Source: Pseudoduganella violacea (lineage in GTDB: Bacteria; Pseudomonadota; Gammaproteobacteria; Burkholderiales; Burkholderiaceae_D). From it: DNA of 64,000 nucleotides. Each line of letters starts with the position of its first letter. Within the stretch, counting starts at the first letter, position 1. Below are positions 32,640 to 39,885 of this stretch, piece after piece. The stretch spans positions 124,001 to 188,000 of the forward strand of contig NZ_JACHXD010000009.1 of NCBI RefSeq assembly GCF_014191875.1, read 5' to 3'. The position numbers were made by a program, and so were the translations under genes. Under the pieces are notes generated by a model. It was not told the origin of the DNA. It did not search any database and saw only the letters and a list, made by a program, of their open reading frames with translations.

Positions 32640-34358
32640 ATGGACCAGGTTCACAACGCCAATGACCCCACGCCCGGCATCGACTGGGCCGAGAAGCGTT
32701 ATCTGATCGTCGACGATTTCGTCGGCATCCGCCAATTGCTGCGCGAAGCCCTGCGCAATCTGGGCGCCAAGCATATCGACCAGGCGGCCAGCGGCGGCGA
32801 AGCCATGACCCTGCTGTCGCGCACCCATTACGACGTGGTGCTGTGCGACTTCAATCTGGGCGAGGGCAAGAATGGCCAGCAGGTGCTGGAAGAGGCGCGC
32901 ATCCGCAACCTGATGACGCCGAGCAGCGTCTGGCTCACGGTATCGGCCGAGAAGAGCGTGGAATCGGTGATGGGCGCGGCTGAGCACCAGCCCGAAGCCT
33001 ATCTGATCAAGCCGATCACCGAAGGCGTGCTGCTCACGCGCCTGAACCGCGTCTGGCTGAAAAAGCAGATCTTCCGCCAGATCGACGAAGCCTATATCGA
33101 CAAGGATTATCTGCGCGCCGCCCGTCTGTGCGACGAGCAGGCCAGCGACAATAAGGTGCACGAGGTCGACCTGCTGCGCATGAAGGCCAATCTGCTGCTG
33201 AAGGCGGGCGAGCCGGAAAAGGCGCGCGTGGTGTTCGAGCAGGTGCTCGAGCAGCGCGACTACAATTGGGCGCGCACGGGACTGGGCAAGATCCGCATGG
33301 CGAATGGCGAGCATGAGGCGGCGCGCCAGATGTTCCACAGCGTGATCGCGGAAAACCGCTACTTCATCGACGCCTACGACCAGTTGGCCAAGTCGCTGGA
33401 GTTGATGGGCAAGAGCCAGGAAGCCTGCGACGTGCTGGAGAAGGCGGCCAAGCTCTCGCCCAACTCGGTGCCGCGCCAGCGCAATCTGGGCCAGGCCGCG
33501 CTCAAGGTCGGCAATATACCGCTGGCCGAGAAAGCCTTCCGCAAGTGCATCGCCATCGGCGAATACTCGATCATGAAAACGGCCGACGCCTACTTCGGCC
33601 TGGCGCGCGTCTGCGGCCAGAAAAACGACTCGAAAGAGGCGCTGCAATTGCTGGCCGTCGCCCAGCGCGACTTCACCGGCGAGACCTTGCAACTGCGCGC
33701 CAAGATCACCGAAGGTCTGGTCTACCACGAGAGCGGCGACTACCGCCGCGCGCGCAAGGCGGGCGACGAGCTGGAAGTCATGCTGGCGGCCGACCCGGTG
33801 CGTCCGGACATCCCGACCTGCATGGAAATGGCGACCCTGCTGTTTGCCGTCGGCGTCAAGGATGCGCCGGTTGATCTGCTGTGCTACGTCACGCGCAACA
33901 ACCACGACAACCAGGTGCTGCTCGACGAGGTGCAGAAAATCTTCGACAAGGCGCGCATGGGCGAAGAGGGCATGCTGCTGATCACGGCCGCGCGCAAGGA
34001 GGCGGCCGATATGATGAACAAGGGTGTGCTGCTGTGGAAGACCGGCAAGCTGGGCGAAGCGGTGGCCTGGATGCGCGAAGCGCGCCGCGCCCTGCCCAAC
34101 AATCTGCGCATCCTGTTCAACTCGGCGCAGATCCTGATCTCGCACCTGCAGGAACATGGTTACGACGACGCCTTGATGGCCGAGGCCAGCGATGTGCTCA
34201 TGTATGTGGACCGCATCGCCCCGGGCCAGCAGCGCTTTGCCCAAATGATCGAACAGCTGGCGCTGTTGGCGCCGGCCCCGCCACCCACCAGCGTCGAGGA
34301 AGAGCAGGCCGGCCCCGACGCCGCAGCACCCGCGCCTGCACCGGCTCAAGAAAACTAA
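32640..34358 (+). CDS. response regulator with receiver domain and TPR effector
   Basis: A 572-residue protein. The receiver domain (about 18-140) has Asp25-Asp26, phospho-acceptor Asp70 in VVLCDFNLGEGKNG, Thr100 and Lys124 in YLIKP. Residues about 150-540 are TPR-like helical repeats (KANLLLKAGEPEKARVVFEQVLE, QRNLGQAALKVGNIPLAEKAFRKCI). The tail is Ala/Pro-rich and probably disordered. No DNA-binding or enzymatic domain is present, so phosphorylation should control protein-protein contacts. The kinase gene ends 5 bases upstream. Confidence 0.88.
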   Translation: MDQVHNANDPTPGIDWAEKRYLIVDDFVGIRQLLREALRNLGAKHIDQAASGGEAMTLLSRTHYDVVLCDFNLGEGKNGQQVLEEARIRNLMTPSSVWLTVSAEKSVESVMGAAEHQPEAYLIKPITEGVLLTRLNRVWLKKQIFRQIDEAYIDKDYLRAARLCDEQASDNKVHEVDLLRMKANLLLKAGEPEKARVVFEQVLEQRDYNWARTGLGKIRMANGEHEAARQMFHSVIAENRYFIDAYDQLAKSLELMGKSQEACDVLEKAAKLSPNSVPRQRNLGQAALKVGNIPLAEKAFRKCIAIGEYSIMKTADAYFGLARVCGQKNDSKEALQLLAVAQRDFTGETLQLRAKITEGLVYHESGDYRRARKAGDELEVMLAADPVRPDIPTCMEMATLLFAVGVKDAPVDLLCYVTRNNHDNQVLLDEVQKIFDKARMGEEGMLLITAARKEAADMMNKGVLLWKTGKLGEAVAWMREARRALPNNLRILFNSAQILISHLQEHGYDDALMAEASDVLMYVDRIAPGQQRFAQMIEQLALLAPAPPPTSVEEEQAGPDAAAPAPAPAQEN

Positions 34359-34385
34359 ACCAACTCCCAACCGAAGGAGACGAGG

Positions 34386-34601
34386 ATGCGCGATATCGCG
34401 AAAGAGGTATACGAAAAAATGAAGGTTGGCGCGGCGGCGTGGATACGTCCCGTCAGCGCCAAGGGCGACACGCTGGAATCCTTCCAGGCCGCGCACGCCA
34501 GTGCGCTGGGCATGGAAGAAGAGGGCTTGATCCGCATCGTCAAGGTGCTGCGCCAGGACGACGGGCAGATACAGGAAATCCGCATCCAGCGCCTGGCCTA
34601 G
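34386..34601 (+). CDS. small conserved-looking hypothetical protein
   Basis: A 71-residue soluble protein of unknown function. AAGGAGACGAGG precedes the ATG, a strong ribosome site. It has a helical start (RDIAKEVYEKMK) and a strand-like ending (LIRIVKVLRQDDGQIQEIRIQRLA). It lies 27 bases after the REC-TPR gene on the same strand and is probably the third gene of that operon; a role as partner of the TPR protein is an inference from position only. Confidence 0.65.
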   Translation: MRDIAKEVYEKMKVGAAAWIRPVSAKGDTLESFQAAHASALGMEEEGLIRIVKVLRQDDGQIQEIRIQRLA

Positions 34602-34622
34602 GCCAAGGCGCCGGCGCTGTGC

Positions 34623-35516
34623 TTACTTAGGCTGCGGCGCGCTGCGCTTGGCGGCCGGCTTGCGCGCGGGCGCCTTGCTGCTGGCCGTATCGGCCTTGGC
34701 GGCGCCGTTTACGGCCGCCTTGGACGAGCCGCCCTTGCCGGCCGGTTTGGCGGCTTGGGCATCTTTGGCCGCGCCGGCGTGGGCGCCGGCATTGCCGCTG
34801 TCGGCCTTGGCGGCGGGCGCGCTATGGCCGGCCGCCGCATCCCTGTCCTCGGGCGCGCTGTTCTGCGCGGCGCCGGCCTTGTCGTTGGCGGCGCCTTGCG
34901 CGGCCGGCTTGGCTGCGGCTGCGCCCAGATCGGCCGCCATGGTCGAGCTGACGGCTTGTTTAAACTGCTCCTGCAGCAGATTCCACCAGATGGCCGGATT
35001 GGCCATCTGCGCGGCTGCGGCGCTGGCAGCATCGGCCATGCTGGGCTTGGGGCTGGCGGCGTCCTTGTTTTCGGACTTGGCCTCATCCTTGGCGGGAGCG
35101 GCGCCGCCGCTGGCGGCCGTGCCGCTTTTGCCGGCCGTCTCCGTTTTCGCGCCGGGCGGCTGGAAGAAAGCCGCATACGGCATGGTGTCGAATAGCGAAT
35201 GCTCGCCGCTGGACGGCTGCTGCATGGCGGCGGCCAGGGTCTTGCCCATGGATTTCAGCGCGTTGATGGTGCCGCGCTGGACTTCCAGCGCCTGGATGCT
35301 GCTGCGGACCATGGTGGCGTTCAGGTTCAGCCAGGCCTCGACGGCCCGCAAATCGTTGATCTTCTTTTCCAACTCATCGACCGAGAGGGTCGGCGTGGCG
35401 ATGCCGGGCAGACCGATGCCGGGCACGCCCATGCTGCCCCACAGGTTTTTCACGAAATCGAGGGTGTCGGTCATTACTGCGGCGCCGGGGATATTGGACA
35501 TTTGCGGCGAGGTCAT
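34623..35516 (-). CDS. phaM: PhaM-type polyhydroxyalkanoate granule protein
   Basis: A 297-residue protein with the PhaM N-terminus: DFVKNLWGSMGVPGIGLPGIATPTLSVDELEKKINDLRAVEAWLNLNATMVRSSIQALEVQRGTI. The middle carries an NPAIWWNLLQEQF segment and the C-terminus is a long Ala/Lys/Pro-rich tail ending in histone-like ARKPAAKRSAP, as in PhaM of Ralstonia, which activates PHA synthase and tethers granules to DNA. The start at 35516 places GGAGA 6 bases upstream; ATG at 35522 is too close to it. Confidence 0.85.
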   Translation of the reverse strand: MTSPQMSNIPGAAVMTDTLDFVKNLWGSMGVPGIGLPGIATPTLSVDELEKKINDLRAVEAWLNLNATMVRSSIQALEVQRGTINALKSMGKTLAAAMQQPSSGEHSLFDTMPYAAFFQPPGAKTETAGKSGTAASGGAAPAKDEAKSENKDAASPKPSMADAASAAAAQMANPAIWWNLLQEQFKQAVSSTMAADLGAAAAKPAAQGAANDKAGAAQNSAPEDRDAAAGHSAPAAKADSGNAGAHAGAAKDAQAAKPAGKGGSSKAAVNGAAKADTASSKAPARKPAAKRSAPQPK

Positions 35517-35652
35517 GGGCATTCTCCGTTTGTCTGAAGCAGGCTTGCGTAAGGAAGATCAGCGTAGCAGATACGGCGAAAAAAATCTTGCCAATTTTCT
35601 CACTTCAGCTGGCCTTCAGCCTGGCCCCGGCGGACACGGTACACTAGCGGCC

Positions 35653-36798
35653 ATGACGAGCGTTTCTTACTACTCCAGCCGTAGCCGGCCGCTGATTCTG
35701 CTGGCGCTGATCGTCGCACTGCACTACGCCGTCATAGCCTGGCTGACCGGCCATATGGGCGAAAGCCCCGCGCGCAGCCCGCTGCCGCGCATGGTCGAAA
35801 TCGAACTGCTGCCCGCGCTGGCCGCGCGCGTGCCCAAGCCCGAAGCGCCGCCGCGCGAACGGCCGCCGCCGCCGCGTCCGCGCCAGCCCATCCTGCCGCC
35901 GCCCGCGCCGGACTTGCAGCCGGCGCCGCCGGTCCCGCCGGCCGTGCTCGAAGCCGGCCTCGATGTGGCCGCGCCGGTCACGGCCGATGCCGAGGGCGCC
36001 ATGGCCGCTGGCGCGCTTGCCGCCGCCGCGCCGGCCGTCCAGCCGGGCGCCATCCCCGCCGCAACCGACGTACAATCGCCGGCAGCCGATGCCGCGCCGC
36101 CGCCCCAGGGTGGACGGCGCTACAAGGTCGATCTGCCGCCGTCGGCCGGTTTTGAGCTGGACGTGAAGCGGGTCGACCCCAACGGCACCAAATGGAACGG
36201 CTCGGCCGCCATGCGCTGGCAAAGCGACGGCAGCCGCTACAAGGTGGGGCTGGAAGTGGGCATCACCGTGCTGATCGCGCGCGTCAACCTGCTCGCGCTC
36301 GACAGCGAAGGCAGCATCGACGACGCCGGCATCGCGCCGCAAACCATGCGCGAGAAACGGCGCGGCCGCTCGCAGACGGCGACCCATTTCAACCGCGAGC
36401 AGCGCCAGATCAGCTTCTCGGCCAGCGAAGCGAAAGTGCCGCTGCTGGCCGGCGCGCAAGACAAAGCCAGCGTGCCTTTCCAGCTGGCCGCCATCGGCCG
36501 CGCCGACGTCAAGCAGTTCGACGGCGACATCGATATTCTTGTCGGCGAAGACCGGGGCGCCAGCGTTTACCGTTTTCAGCTGGCCGGTGAAGAAGAGCTG
36601 GACACGGCCATCGGCAAGCTGCAGGCCTGGCGCCTGACGCGGCCGCCCAAGCCGGGCAGTTACTCGGCGCGGCTGGACATCTGGCTGGCGCCCACGCTGG
36701 GCTGGTATCCGGTACAGATCCGCAATACCGAAGCGAATGGCGCCGTGACCACGCAAACCGTCACGCGCATCACACAACTGGACTCGACTATTCAATGA
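35653..36798 (+). CDS. DUF3108-domain protein with TonB-like proline-rich N-terminus
   Basis: A 381-residue protein. One transmembrane helix (about 12-30) is followed by a proline-rich stretch (residues 60-100, many PP and PxP steps) resembling the TonB linker that spans the periplasm, and then the DUF3108 beta-rich domain (about 170-381: KRVDPNGTKWNGSAAMRW, FQLAAIGRADVKQF, YSARLDIWLAPTLGWYPVQIR). Function of DUF3108 is unknown; members are exported. It overlaps the next DUF3108 gene by 4 bases, and the two share the LPPSA start and domain order, so they are tandem paralogues. Confidence 0.82.
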   Translation: MTSVSYYSSRSRPLILLALIVALHYAVIAWLTGHMGESPARSPLPRMVEIELLPALAARVPKPEAPPRERPPPPRPRQPILPPPAPDLQPAPPVPPAVLEAGLDVAAPVTADAEGAMAAGALAAAAPAVQPGAIPAATDVQSPAADAAPPPQGGRRYKVDLPPSAGFELDVKRVDPNGTKWNGSAAMRWQSDGSRYKVGLEVGITVLIARVNLLALDSEGSIDDAGIAPQTMREKRRGRSQTATHFNREQRQISFSASEAKVPLLAGAQDKASVPFQLAAIGRADVKQFDGDIDILVGEDRGASVYRFQLAGEEELDTAIGKLQAWRLTRPPKPGSYSARLDIWLAPTLGWYPVQIRNTEANGAVTTQTVTRITQLDSTIQ

Positions 36799-37550
36799 CC
36801 ATGACCCATTTCAAGCAAGCCCTCGCCGCCAGCCTGCTGCTGGCGGCCCTGCAGGCGCCGGCCCTGGCGGCCAGCGAGCACCCGAGCATCAAGCGGCCCT
36901 TCAACCTGCCGCCCTCGGCCGACCTGCAATACGCGCTGAAAGCGCGCAACCACGGCCTGCCGCTGAGCGGCGAAGCGAGCGTGGCCTGGCGCGCCGGCGG
37001 CGGCAAATACTCCATCCTCAGCGAAGCGCGTTCCGGCCTGTTCGGCAAAGTGCTGGAAAACCGCAGCGAAGGCGCGGTCGACGATTACGGCCTGGCGCCG
37101 GACAGCTATTACGAGAAGCGCATCCGCAAAGGCGCGTCCACCACCCAGTTCAAGCGCGACAGCAAGACCATCGAATTCGCCGACGCCCAGGAAAGCTACC
37201 CCCTCAAAGGCGGCGAGCAAGACCGCACCAGCGCCCCCTGGCAACTGGCCGCCATCGCGCGCCAGGCTCCCGACAAGTTCAAGCCCGGCAGCGAATGGGC
37301 CTTCTTCGTCGCCGGCCGGCGCGACGCCGAAACCTGGACCTTCAAAGTAGTCGGCAGCGAAACCCTGAAAACCGCCATGGGCGACATCGAAGCCCTGCAC
37401 TTCAGCAAAGCCCCGCCCAAGCGCGACAAAGGCCAGCAAGTCGACCTCTGGCTGGCGCCCAGCCTCGACTGGTACCCCGTGCGCATCCTCTTCTCCGAAG
37501 AAGACGGCGACAGCTTCGAACAGCTGCTCACCAAAATCGACCGCAAATAA
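36795..37550 (+). CDS. exported DUF3108-domain protein
   Basis: A 251-residue protein with signal peptide ending near PALAASE (residue 26) and a DUF3108 domain: NLPPSADLQYALKARNHGLPLSGEASVAWR, APWQLAAIARQAPDKFKPGSEWAFFVAG, KGQQVDLWLAPSLDWYPVRILFSEEDG. It begins inside the last codons of the upstream paralogue (ATGA overlap). The domain probably forms a periplasmic beta-barrel-like fold; no enzyme residues are evident. Copy 4 of the composite repeat begins 7 bases after its stop. Confidence 0.85.
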   Translation: MTMTHFKQALAASLLLAALQAPALAASEHPSIKRPFNLPPSADLQYALKARNHGLPLSGEASVAWRAGGGKYSILSEARSGLFGKVLENRSEGAVDDYGLAPDSYYEKRIRKGASTTQFKRDSKTIEFADAQESYPLKGGEQDRTSAPWQLAAIARQAPDKFKPGSEWAFFVAGRRDAETWTFKVVGSETLKTAMGDIEALHFSKAPPKRDKGQQVDLWLAPSLDWYPVRILFSEEDGDSFEQLLTKIDRK

Positions 37551-37557
37551 ACCCCCG

Positions 37558-37700
37558 TTTGATCTCCCTCAACAAATGTCCACCCTGGTGTCAGGCGGGG
37601 CCGCCGAGGCACCGGAGGTGGACATTCCTTGAGAAAAATCAAAGAATGTCCGACCTTGGTGCCTGACACCAGGGTGGGACATTGTTTGATTTGGCGCAAA
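37558..37700. repeat. composite palindromic repeat, copy 4 (disrupted hairpin)
   Basis: Same orientation as copy 3, with ends TTTGATCTCCCTCAAC and TTTGATTTGGCGCAAA. The first hairpin, starting 37577, is broken by about 14 extra GC-rich bases after TCAGG; the second (37647-37681) is intact with loop CCTGA. It is the only copy between tandem genes rather than convergent ones. Confidence 0.88.
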
Positions 37701-37790
37701 GGGGGGCGGTGGTAGCTGGTATACTGACGCCCCCGCGTAGTTTGTTGCTGATAGCAAACTTGCATGTCTGGGCCAGGATACCGGAGTACG

Positions 37791-39164
37791 ATGATTGATA
37801 TTATGGCAAGTGCAGCGTTGGCTGCCGATGCAAACCCGACCGAGCAGGAGCAAAATGCTGCCCTGCAAGCCCACTTCCAGCCCAATGTCTCGGTAGACGA
37901 GATTGAACAGGTCTTCCACCTGAAGCGCGCCCAGCCGCTGCTCCAGGTGTTTACGGCCCTGTTCCACGGCGGTTTCGAGGGTGTTTTGGTGCGCCTGCTC
38001 GTGTTGCGCGAGCTGGCCAACGATACCGCTTCGTCCGCGTTTTCGCGCGCCGACATCAATACCAAGCTGGCCTATATGCTGCCGGAGAGCCTGGAAACGG
38101 TGCTGATGCGCCTGCGCTCGAACCAGTTGCTGGCCTGGGATGCGCAACAGGCGGTCTACCGCGTGACGCCGATGGCGCGCAATGTGCTGTCGGCCATCGA
38201 CAGCCTGCTGGGCCTGGGCCAGACCGAGGACCAGGCGGAAATGGGCTTCCTGCTGTCCCAGGTGGCCGGCGCCCAGGCCGTGGGCGGCGTCACCGTCGAG
38301 CAGTTGCAGCATTTGCTGGGCCGCCTGGTTGACCTGACCGAGGAATTCCGCGACGCCATCGCTTCCGGTTCCGAATTCCGTCTGCGCGCCTCGCAGGCGA
38401 AGTGGCACCTGGCGTGCGACTGGGTGGAGAAGGGCTCGGAAATCCTGCGCGCCATCACCTCGGACGAGCGGGCTGACGCGGCGACCCACCGCGCCGCCCA
38501 GGCCATCGGCCGCGCCCAGAGCCAGCTGCTGAATATGCAGGGCATGTTCTCGCGCGCCCTGAACCAGATCGAGCGCCAGCGCGTGCATCTGGGCCAGTCC
38601 GGCCTGTCCACCACCGATATCAAGCGCTGGCTGCTGGAGCACGAGGATCTGGCCTCGCTGGCCGAAGACGCCATCGACCAGCCGGCCAAGCCGCTGTTCA
38701 TCACGCCCGCCGAGATGATCGACGTGGCCGAAACGGAACTGATGGCCGAACGCGCCGGCAATACCGGCGAGGGCGGCCTGCCGACCGGCCAGGACGCGCC
38801 GACCACGATTAACGATACGCCCGCCATGCAAAAAGAACTCGATGACTGGCTGGCCCGCCTGTCGGACTTCGCCAACCTGAATAACTTCCCCAGCGTCGCC
38901 GAGGGCGCGCCGAAAGAGATTCCGGTGCACGAATCGCTGCTGCCGGCCAGCTTCGCGGTCGCCTCTTACCGCGCCTCGCTGCTGCCGCTGTTGGGCGACG
39001 CGGCCGAGGCCAGCCTGCAGGGCGCAACCGCCGAACTGGCGCGCCTGCCTCTCACCTTCACGCCGACCGACACCATGGTCAAGCTGCCCGATCTCGAAAT
39101 CGCGGCCATCTCCATGGCATCCCTCTCACTAGATCTGGAAGAAAGCGGCAAGGCCGATGAATGA
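37791..39164 (+). CDS. MksF-like kleisin subunit of SMC/condensin complex
   Basis: A 457-residue protein I cannot match by motif alone; the call rests on size, domain pattern and position. The N-terminal 110 residues look like a winged helix (FSRADINTKLAYMLPESLETVLMRLRSNQLLAWDAQQAVYRVTP), as in MukF/MksF. The middle is alpha-helical with MQGMFSRALNQIERQ, and the C-terminus (NFPSVAEGAPKEIP) is a second domain that could bind the SMC heads. GGAG sits 4 bases before the ATG. It overlaps mksE-like by 8 bases and is followed by mksB-like, the canonical MksF-MksE-MksB order. Confidence 0.68.
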   Translation: MIDIMASAALAADANPTEQEQNAALQAHFQPNVSVDEIEQVFHLKRAQPLLQVFTALFHGGFEGVLVRLLVLRELANDTASSAFSRADINTKLAYMLPESLETVLMRLRSNQLLAWDAQQAVYRVTPMARNVLSAIDSLLGLGQTEDQAEMGFLLSQVAGAQAVGGVTVEQLQHLLGRLVDLTEEFRDAIASGSEFRLRASQAKWHLACDWVEKGSEILRAITSDERADAATHRAAQAIGRAQSQLLNMQGMFSRALNQIERQRVHLGQSGLSTTDIKRWLLEHEDLASLAEDAIDQPAKPLFITPAEMIDVAETELMAERAGNTGEGGLPTGQDAPTTINDTPAMQKELDDWLARLSDFANLNNFPSVAEGAPKEIPVHESLLPASFAVASYRASLLPLLGDAAEASLQGATAELARLPLTFTPTDTMVKLPDLEIAAISMASLSLDLEESGKADE

Positions 39165-39882
39165 CGATTCCCAAATCCTGATTGCGCGCCTGTTGACGCA
39201 TCAGACCCTGCGCCGCGACGACCGCCTGGTCAAGCGTGCCCTGTCCGACGAGCAGTTCCGCGTCGAGGTCGACGCGCGCCTGATGGCCTGCGGCCTGAAA
39301 CTGCTGGACAATGTTTACGCCGACCACGTGACCCTGTGCCTGCACCGCGCCATCGAGCCGAAGGTGTTCGGCGCGCGCGACACCTGGCAGAACAATAATT
39401 TCGGCCTGGCGCGCGATGGCGTGGCCTTGCTGGTGGTGCTGTGGGCGCTGATCATCCTGCCCAAGCGCGAACGCCAGGAAACCCACCAGCACGCCGACGA
39501 CGACCAGAACGATATGTTCGGCCAGGAGAAACCGGTGCCGCGCGCCGAGGACACTTCGATCGGCATCCCGTACAAGGCGCTGCTGGCCGACTTCGGCGAC
39601 AAGTTGGGCAAGAAGACCCGTATGGACATGAACCTGGGCATCCTGTCCAAGCTCGGTTTCATCGAGCGCCGCGGCGACATCCTGGTGGAAGGTCCGCTGC
39701 TGGACCTGCTGATGGATACCGACCTGCTGAAGGAGCGCATCATCAACGGCGCCCTGGCCGACGTGTTCAAGCGCGTGCCGGACCAGGTGGTGCATATTCC
39801 GCGCGCCGTGCTGGCCGCCGCCAACGAAGCCGCCATGGAAGCCGAGGCTTCCGCGTCCACCGAACACCCGAATCAGGACTGA
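39157..39882 (+). CDS. MksE-like winged-helix subunit of SMC/condensin complex
   Basis: A 241-residue protein with two small winged-helix-like parts: RLLTHQTLRRDDRLVKRAL at the N-terminus and YKALLADFGDKLGKKTRMDMNLGILSKLGFIERRGDILVEGPLLDLL in the middle. This resembles MukE/MksE/JetB (DUF4194-type) KITE proteins, which dimerise and clamp the kleisin. The internal acidic/His-rich stretch (ETHQHADDDQNDMFGQE) is a likely loop. It starts within the mksF-like gene and ends 3 bases before the SMC gene, showing tight operon coupling. Confidence 0.7.
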   Translation: MNDDSQILIARLLTHQTLRRDDRLVKRALSDEQFRVEVDARLMACGLKLLDNVYADHVTLCLHRAIEPKVFGARDTWQNNNFGLARDGVALLVVLWALIILPKRERQETHQHADDDQNDMFGQEKPVPRAEDTSIGIPYKALLADFGDKLGKKTRMDMNLGILSKLGFIERRGDILVEGPLLDLLMDTDLLKERIINGALADVFKRVPDQVVHIPRAVLAAANEAAMEAEASASTEHPNQD

Positions 39883-39885
39883 TCC

